Shown here: positions 6,448 to 9,652 of the stretch, piece after piece | Layout of the letters: every line of letters begins with the position of its first letter | How positions within the stretch are numbered: position 1 is the first letter of the stretch | From: Gemmatimonadota bacterium | GTDB taxonomy: Bacteria; Gemmatimonadota; Gemmatimonadetes; Longimicrobiales; Longimicrobiaceae | Reading direction: 5' to 3' | DNA length: 9,652 bases | Assembly: GCA_019348475.1 (NCBI GenBank) | Contig: JAHWJJ010000142.1 | Span: 1 to 9,652 of the forward strand | Notes under the pieces: model-generated | Seen by the model: the letters and a program-made list of their open reading frames with translations, nothing else | The model's database searches: none | What the model was told of the DNA's origin: nothing | Program-made: the position numbers and the translations under genes

Positions 6448-7122
6448 TCAACTACGGCCCGGGGCCGGGCACCTGCCCCAGGTGTCACTCTTCAGCCGCA
6501 CCCAGATCGGCCAATCGGCGAAGCGCAACAGTTCCGCATCACCGGCAGAATCGCCGTACGCCCAGATGGTGATCTCTTCCCGTGAGATTGAGCTGGCGCC
6601 CAGGAAATCGCGCACCGCGGCCGCCTTCGCCCCGCGGGTCAGGTTGCACCCTCCAACCACCGCGCCGGTAAGCCTGCCGTCGGACTCGACCATCTCGACC
6701 GCGCAAACGTGATCGACCCCCAGGCGTCGGCCCATCGGCCTAAGATACGCCCCCAGTGATGCGGAAACCAGCATCACCCGGTGACCCACGTCCTGATGTG
6801 TGCGGAGCCTGTGCAGCGACCTGGGATCCAGCCGCTCCTCGATCCACAGGGAGAACTCCTCCGCCGCCTCTGCAAAGACATGTGCGTCGAATCCACCGAG
6901 CAGGTTCCGGAGCAGCGAAAGCTTCACCGCGTCCCGCTGGGAGGGTCGGAAGCGGTGCTCCAGGGCCGCGCGCTGAAGGGCGCCGATATATCTCCGCTTT
7001 CCGAAGAGCTGCACCAGAAACTGTGTGCAGCAATGAACATCGACCAGGGTCTTGTCCACATCGAAGGCCGCGAGGCCGTTCTGCTCTGTGATCTGTGGTA
7101 GATCAGAACCCAGCCGCATCAT
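6448..7122 (-). CDS. HAD-superfamily subfamily IB phosphatase
   Basis: A 224-residue soluble phosphatase of the phosphoserine-phosphatase-like HAD-IB group. All four HAD motifs are present: FDVDKTL (20-26) with nucleophile D21 and acid/base D23, LVSAS (118-122) with S120, K166 in RGAKAAAV, and YGDSAGDAELL (189-199) with D191 and D195 for Mg2+. Residues about 28-110 form the helical C1 cap that selects the substrate. The ATG at 7122 is chosen because GGAGGAG (7128-7134) lies five bases upstream; an in-frame TTG at 7137 has no such site. The gene starts inside the cis-prenyltransferase gene (20-bp overlap) and its ribosome-binding site is within that gene, so the two are probably translationally coupled. 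Likely substrates, by context only, are a prenyl (di)phosphate or a phosphatidyl-polyol phosphate made by the nearby CDP-alcohol enzyme. The phosphatase class is secure, the substrate is not. Confidence 0.88.
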   Translation of the reverse strand: MMRLGSDLPQITEQNGLAAFDVDKTLVDVHCCTQFLVQLFGKRRYIGALQRAALEHRFRPSQRDAVKLSLLRNLLGGFDAHVFAEAAEEFSLWIEERLDPRSLHRLRTHQDVGHRVMLVSASLGAYLRPMGRRLGVDHVCAVEMVESDGRLTGAVVGGCNLTRGAKAAAVRDFLGASSISREEITIWAYGDSAGDAELLRFADWPIWVRLKSDTWGRCPAPGRS

Positions 7123-7885
7123 GAAATCTCCTCCCAAGCCGTTGAAGGTAGAAGCGCTTCCGATACATCCGAAGGGCTGCGTTGAACTCCGTGATGGTGA
7201 AGTCCGGCCAATTCACCTGGCTGAAGAAGATCTCCGATCGGGTCGTTTGCCAGGGCATGAACCCGGACATCCGCAGTTCTGATCCGGTGCGGATCACCAG
7301 CTCCGGCTGGTATTCCGTGCCCGCATAGAGCCGCTGCTCAATGGATTCCTCAGTAATCAGCTCTGGCTGGCCCTGGGCTGAGCTGGCGAGGAGAGCATTC
7401 GCGGCGTCCAAAATTTCGGTTTGTCCGTCATATCCGATCGCCAGGTAAAGCCGGTGCTTGCGTCCCGAGTCCAGGGTCGCGTTGCACAATTCGCGGAACC
7501 TCGATGCGATCGCCGGCGGAAGATCCGCCTCGCACCCGATGACTCTGACTTCCCACACCTTCTGCTCCAGCATGCGCCCGAGGAACTCCTCGACGATCCG
7601 ATATAGCTTCTGGATCTCCTGCGGGCTGCGCTTGCGGAGGTTGTCCCGCGACGCGACGAAGAGCGTGGCGACCGGAATGCGGACCCATTCACACCACGAG
7701 ATCACGTCTTCGACCCGCCGCCTCCCGAACGCGTGGCCGACGCTCGAGTCCTCAAATCCCATGTTCCGCGCCCAGCGCCGGTTCCCGTCGAGCACGAGGG
7801 CGAGGTGCCTGGGCACGGGCAAACCCGACCTACCCAGTGTCCTGTCCAACAACTCCTGGAACAGCCGATCAAGATTCCTCATCAT
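7103..7885 (-). CDS. Cis-prenyltransferase (UppS/Z-prenyl diphosphate synthase family)
   Basis: A 260-residue enzyme that adds isopentenyl diphosphate in Z configuration to an allylic diphosphate. The family signatures are there in order: LVLDGNRRWAR (30-40) with catalytic D33, GHAFG (50-54), SRDNLRKRS (79-87, the STENW position), YDGQTEI (152-158), and IRTGSELRMSGFMPWQ (198-213) with SEIFF and NWPDF (225-229). The DGNRRWAR and S-x-D-N forms recall actinobacterial short-chain enzymes such as Rv1086 more than E. coli UppS, but product length cannot be read safely. The usual YGGR is YDGQ here, a change worth noting. The ATG at 7885 has GAGGA at 7891-7895, five bases upstream. It starts 15 bp after the CDP-alcohol transferase and overlaps the HAD phosphatase. 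It may be a pathway-specific enzyme rather than the housekeeping UppS, because the usual cdsA/dxr/rseP neighbours are absent. A non-canonical terpene synthase with this fold (as in Rv3378c or MoeN5) is less likely since the substrate-binding Arg motifs are kept. Confidence 0.92.
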   Translation of the reverse strand: MMRNLDRLFQELLDRTLGRSGLPVPRHLALVLDGNRRWARNMGFEDSSVGHAFGRRRVEDVISWCEWVRIPVATLFVASRDNLRKRSPQEIQKLYRIVEEFLGRMLEQKVWEVRVIGCEADLPPAIASRFRELCNATLDSGRKHRLYLAIGYDGQTEILDAANALLASSAQGQPELITEESIEQRLYAGTEYQPELVIRTGSELRMSGFMPWQTTRSEIFFSQVNWPDFTITEFNAALRMYRKRFYLQRLGRRFHDAAGF

Positions 7886-7900
7886 GCCGGTCCTCGCTTT

Positions 7901-8551
7901 TCACTGAGTCCCCTTCAGCGCTTCTCCTTCTGTCCATAGGAAGTCGGCCAGGAGAGGCCTCGACTCCCAGACGATAAGACTTCCTCGAACGAGGTGGATG
8001 AGCGCCAAGCCGACCAGCGACCAGACCCCGACGTTCAGCAGGATCGCAGGGTCTCCACCGAACCAGGCATCACCCGGGTGATGGCTGAAGTAGTAGAAAA
8101 GCGTGATGGCAATGAACCCGATGCCCTTCGAGAGAACCATTGTGCCGCGGCTCCACCGGGAACCCACGATCCACCTCCCGACGGGTGAGCGGATCATGCT
8201 CCCACTCCCGAACATGGGCATCCCCAGCCGGATGGCACTCACCCTCAGAAGGTTGATAAAGGTGTTCCGCACGACAATGAACATCGGGATCCAGAGGGGT
8301 ACCAATCCGAGATGGATGAAGATCCCCCAGAAGACATACTCGATGCACTGATCCGCGGAGATGTCGAGGAAGCCGCCAAAGGGTTTCGTATGGCCCTTCT
8401 GCTCGGCGAAGATCCCGTCGAACCAGTCGATGAGTGTAGAAAAAGCCAACAACAGGATCCCGAGCAGGGCGTAGGCGGGAGATATCAGGTAGACGCAGGC
8501 GCCGGCTAGCGCGATGACGGTGCGAATCGCGATCAGCTTAGTGGCAGTCAT
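7901..8551 (-). CDS. CDP-alcohol phosphatidyltransferase family membrane enzyme
   Basis: A 216-residue integral membrane protein with about six hydrophobic segments (roughly 10-40 as two, 70-105, 140-155, 172-195). Family members transfer a phosphatidyl-type group from a CDP-linked lipid to an alcohol such as glycerol phosphate, inositol phosphate or serine. The catalytic signature D-x2-D-G-x2-A-R-x8-G-x3-D-x3-D is seen at 42-67 with all four aspartates (D42, D45, D63, D67) and both glycines, but the Arg is Glu50 (DGIFAEQ). I checked this in the nucleotides. The family normally places Arg there to contact the CDP phosphates, so an altered substrate or weakened activity is possible. The start is the first Met of the frame; the ribosome-binding site is poor, and a stem-loop (8573-8617) lies just upstream. 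The gene is 15 bp before the cis-prenyltransferase and 167 bp after the glycosyltransferase. It may head-group a phospholipid or an isoprenoid-linked lipid; the alcohol acceptor is unknown. Confidence 0.85.
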   Translation of the reverse strand: MTATKLIAIRTVIALAGACVYLISPAYALLGILLLAFSTLIDWFDGIFAEQKGHTKPFGGFLDISADQCIEYVFWGIFIHLGLVPLWIPMFIVVRNTFINLLRVSAIRLGMPMFGSGSMIRSPVGRWIVGSRWSRGTMVLSKGIGFIAITLFYYFSHHPGDAWFGGDPAILLNVGVWSLVGLALIHLVRGSLIVWESRPLLADFLWTEGEALKGTQ

Positions 8552-8572
8552 GTAGAAGTACGTTCGTTGAAG

Positions 8573-8617
8573 TGACCGCGGCTGCCGCTTCTGCAGCCGG
8601 TGGTAGAACTGCGGTCA
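8573..8617 (-). repeat. Compound stem-loop in the leader of the CDP-alcohol transferase gene
   Basis: TGACCGC (8573-8579) pairs with GCGGTCA (8611-8617), and immediately inside it GGCTGC (8580-8585) pairs with GCAGCC (8593-8598), leaving a 7-base apical loop and a 12-13 base bulge on one side. The structure ends about 20 bases before the ATG at 8551, where the ribosome-binding site is weak. No T-run follows. It may modulate translation or be an RNA-processing site. The remainder of the 8552-8718 gap shows no gene. Confidence 0.4.
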
Positions 8618-8718
8618 TCCAGGGGCCATCGCGGACGCCGTGAGTCACGGGCGGGACCCGCACGGGGGGAGGCGGCGGACGGCCTGCGCGGGAATACACC
8701 CGCGCCACCGGGCGTCCA

Positions 8719-9465
8719 TCATTCCAGGGAGGGGAGCCCAAGGCGTGGCTCTGTCCGGCGACGACGGAGCTTCGGCAAGCCCAGGTAGACCACTTGCTTG
8801 GCGAAGAGCGCGTACTCCTTGAAGCCAAGCTTGCTGCTGCTGAACCTCCGGGAGCGGAAGACGAACGGGACATCGCAAACGCTCGAGTACTCTCCCTTCG
8901 CCAGGATCTCAAACAGGATCTTGTACCCCGGCGATGTCAGCTCCACATCTTTCAGCACCTCACGTTTGGTGAAGAAGTATCCGGAAAGCGGGTCACTGAC
9001 TCGAGTGATCAACTTGGCGAAATACACGCCGACCAGAGACAAGGTCTTTCGTGAGAGAGGCCACCTGCCCTCCATCCGGCTGTCGGGATCGAACCGGCTT
9101 CCGATCACGATGTCGTGGTCCGCCAGCCTGGACAGCATCTCCGGCAGGACGGACGGGTCATGGCTCAGATCGGCATCCATGACCCCCAGGTACGGACGCG
9201 TGGACAGGCGGAACCCCTCCATCACGGCGCTCCCCAGGCCGAACTTGCCTGCGCGATGGATGACCTGCACGGAATACTGACCTCGGAGTGCTTCGGCGAT
9301 CTGGCCCGTGCCGTCGGGGGAGTTATCGTCGACGATGATCAGCTCAGCGTCTACGTGGGGTAACGACGACAGTACCCCAAAGATCTCCTCCACCAGGAAA
9401 GGGACGTTCTTGGCCTCATTGTAGGTGGGGATGACGATCGATAGGTCCAGTCTCGGGTTCGGCAC
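8719..9465 (-). CDS. GT2 glycosyltransferase, dolichol/polyprenyl-phosphate mannosyltransferase (DPM1)-like
   Basis: A 248-residue GT-A fold transferase expected to move a sugar from a nucleotide sugar (GDP-mannose or UDP-glucose type) to a polyprenyl phosphate on the cytoplasmic membrane face. Motifs: VIPTYNEAKN (11-20), IIVDDNSPDGT (43-53), the metal-binding DADLSHDP (97-104), GSRF (122-125), SDPLSGYFFTKRE (157-169) and FRSRRFSSSKLG (203-214); the last two are marks of DPM1-type enzymes. The protein ends soon after, with a basic run (RRRR, 234-237) and none of the C-terminal membrane helices of many bacterial homologues, so it resembles the soluble DPM1 form and may need a partner or an amphipathic contact. 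The start is the GTG at 9465, which has AGGAG at 9471-9475 and lies seven codons before the conserved core; the frame stays open to 9642 but that stretch is not conserved-looking. It is the first gene of the minus-strand array within the window. Confidence 0.9.
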   Translation of the reverse strand: MPNPRLDLSIVIPTYNEAKNVPFLVEEIFGVLSSLPHVDAELIIVDDNSPDGTGQIAEALRGQYSVQVIHRAGKFGLGSAVMEGFRLSTRPYLGVMDADLSHDPSVLPEMLSRLADHDIVIGSRFDPDSRMEGRWPLSRKTLSLVGVYFAKLITRVSDPLSGYFFTKREVLKDVELTSPGYKILFEILAKGEYSSVCDVPFVFRSRRFSSSKLGFKEYALFAKQVVYLGLPKLRRRRTEPRLGLPSLE

Positions 9466-9476
9466 CGTTGCTCCTG

Positions 9477-9503
9477 TTCGGGATTCTGGAGATGAATCCC
9501 GAA
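9477..9503 (-). promoter_or_regulatory. 9-bp palindromic hairpin touching the ribosome-binding site of the first cluster gene
   Basis: TTCGGGATT (9477-9485) and AATCCCGAA (9495-9503) are exact reverse complements around nine bases. On the minus strand the hairpin ends one base before the AGGAG ribosome-binding site (9475-9471). Its loop contains CTCC, which could pair with GGAG of that site. Directly upstream is an AT-rich run reading TATTTT on the minus strand (9508-9503), a possible -10 element with only a poor -35 (TGGTTG at 9531-9526, 17-base spacer). The dyad could be an operator over the transcription start, or an RNA element controlling translation. The structure is certain, the role is inferred. 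Confidence 0.45.
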
Positions 9504-9534
9504 AAATACAGCATGTAGCGCCTGGCAACCAGAG

Positions 9535-9549
9535 GGGAACCCGGTTCCC
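9535..9549. promoter_or_regulatory. 15-bp palindrome upstream of the cluster
   Basis: GGGAACC (9535-9541) and GGTTCCC (9543-9549) flank a single central base, giving a near-continuous dyad suited to a dimeric DNA-binding protein. It lies about 70-85 bases upstream of the glycosyltransferase start and just upstream of the weak promoter candidate. A 7-bp GC-rich dyad can also occur by chance. Nothing else is recognised in 9550-9652, which runs to the window edge. Confidence 0.3.
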
Positions 9550-9652
9550 AGGGCGAACGCAGCGAGATCTGGCCCAACACTTGCGGAGCGTTCCTGCGTC
9601 GCACGTTCTCCATACGCGGGTTTCCCGCTCGGCAGGGTGCAAGGGCAGGCCG

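Noticed and set aside
8538..8912. 124-codon minus-strand frame bridging the glycosyltransferase end and the CDP-alcohol start
   Set aside because: Overlaps both genes out of frame, lacks a ribosome-binding site and reads as low-complexity Ala/Pro/Arg.
9466..9642. 59-residue N-terminal extension of the glycosyltransferase
   Set aside because: The GTG at 9465 has AGGAG at the right distance, and the extension would read through the two palindromes; its sequence is Arg/Cys/Trp-rich and not family-like.

Overview
The window is GC-rich bacterial DNA with no rRNA, tRNA, CRISPR array or transposase that I can see. Its right two thirds hold six same-strand genes that look like a biosynthetic cluster for an isoprenoid or polyprenyl-linked lipid. 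The style (very GC-rich secreted M20 peptidase, short C-tract/G-tract hairpins in intergenic DNA) would fit a Gemmatimonadota/Longimicrobium-like organism. That is an impression from memory; nothing in the window fixes the taxon.

Layout. 1-348: gene-free leader with several GC-rich stem-loops. 349-1797 (+): secreted M20-family metallopeptidase, followed by a perfect 14-bp hairpin (1878-1914). 2071-3318 (+): MFS transporter. 3319-3790: gene-free convergent gap with a frameshifted remnant of a class V aminotransferase (about 3541-3676). From 9465 down to 3791, all on the minus strand in transcription order: DPM1-like GT2 glycosyltransferase (9465-8719), CDP-alcohol phosphatidyltransferase (8551-7901), cis-prenyltransferase (7885-7103), HAD-IB phosphatase (7122-6448, overlapping the previous gene by 20 bp), class I isoprenoid-synthase-fold protein (6237-5296) and FAD-dependent oxidoreductase (5107-3791).

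How the genes may work together (inference). The cis-prenyltransferase would make a Z-prenyl diphosphate. The HAD enzyme could remove phosphate from it, or from a phospholipid-type intermediate made by the CDP-alcohol enzyme. The class I protein would condense or cyclise a prenyl diphosphate. The FAD enzyme would desaturate, isomerise or oxidise the lipid chain. The DPM1-like transferase would put a sugar on a polyprenyl phosphate or related lipid. Each enzyme class is recognisable, but I know of no characterised pathway with this combination and the product is unknown. Base composition also falls from about 75% G+C in a sampled line of the peptidase gene to 52-63% in sampled lines of the cluster core, which is consistent with a separate origin for the cluster.
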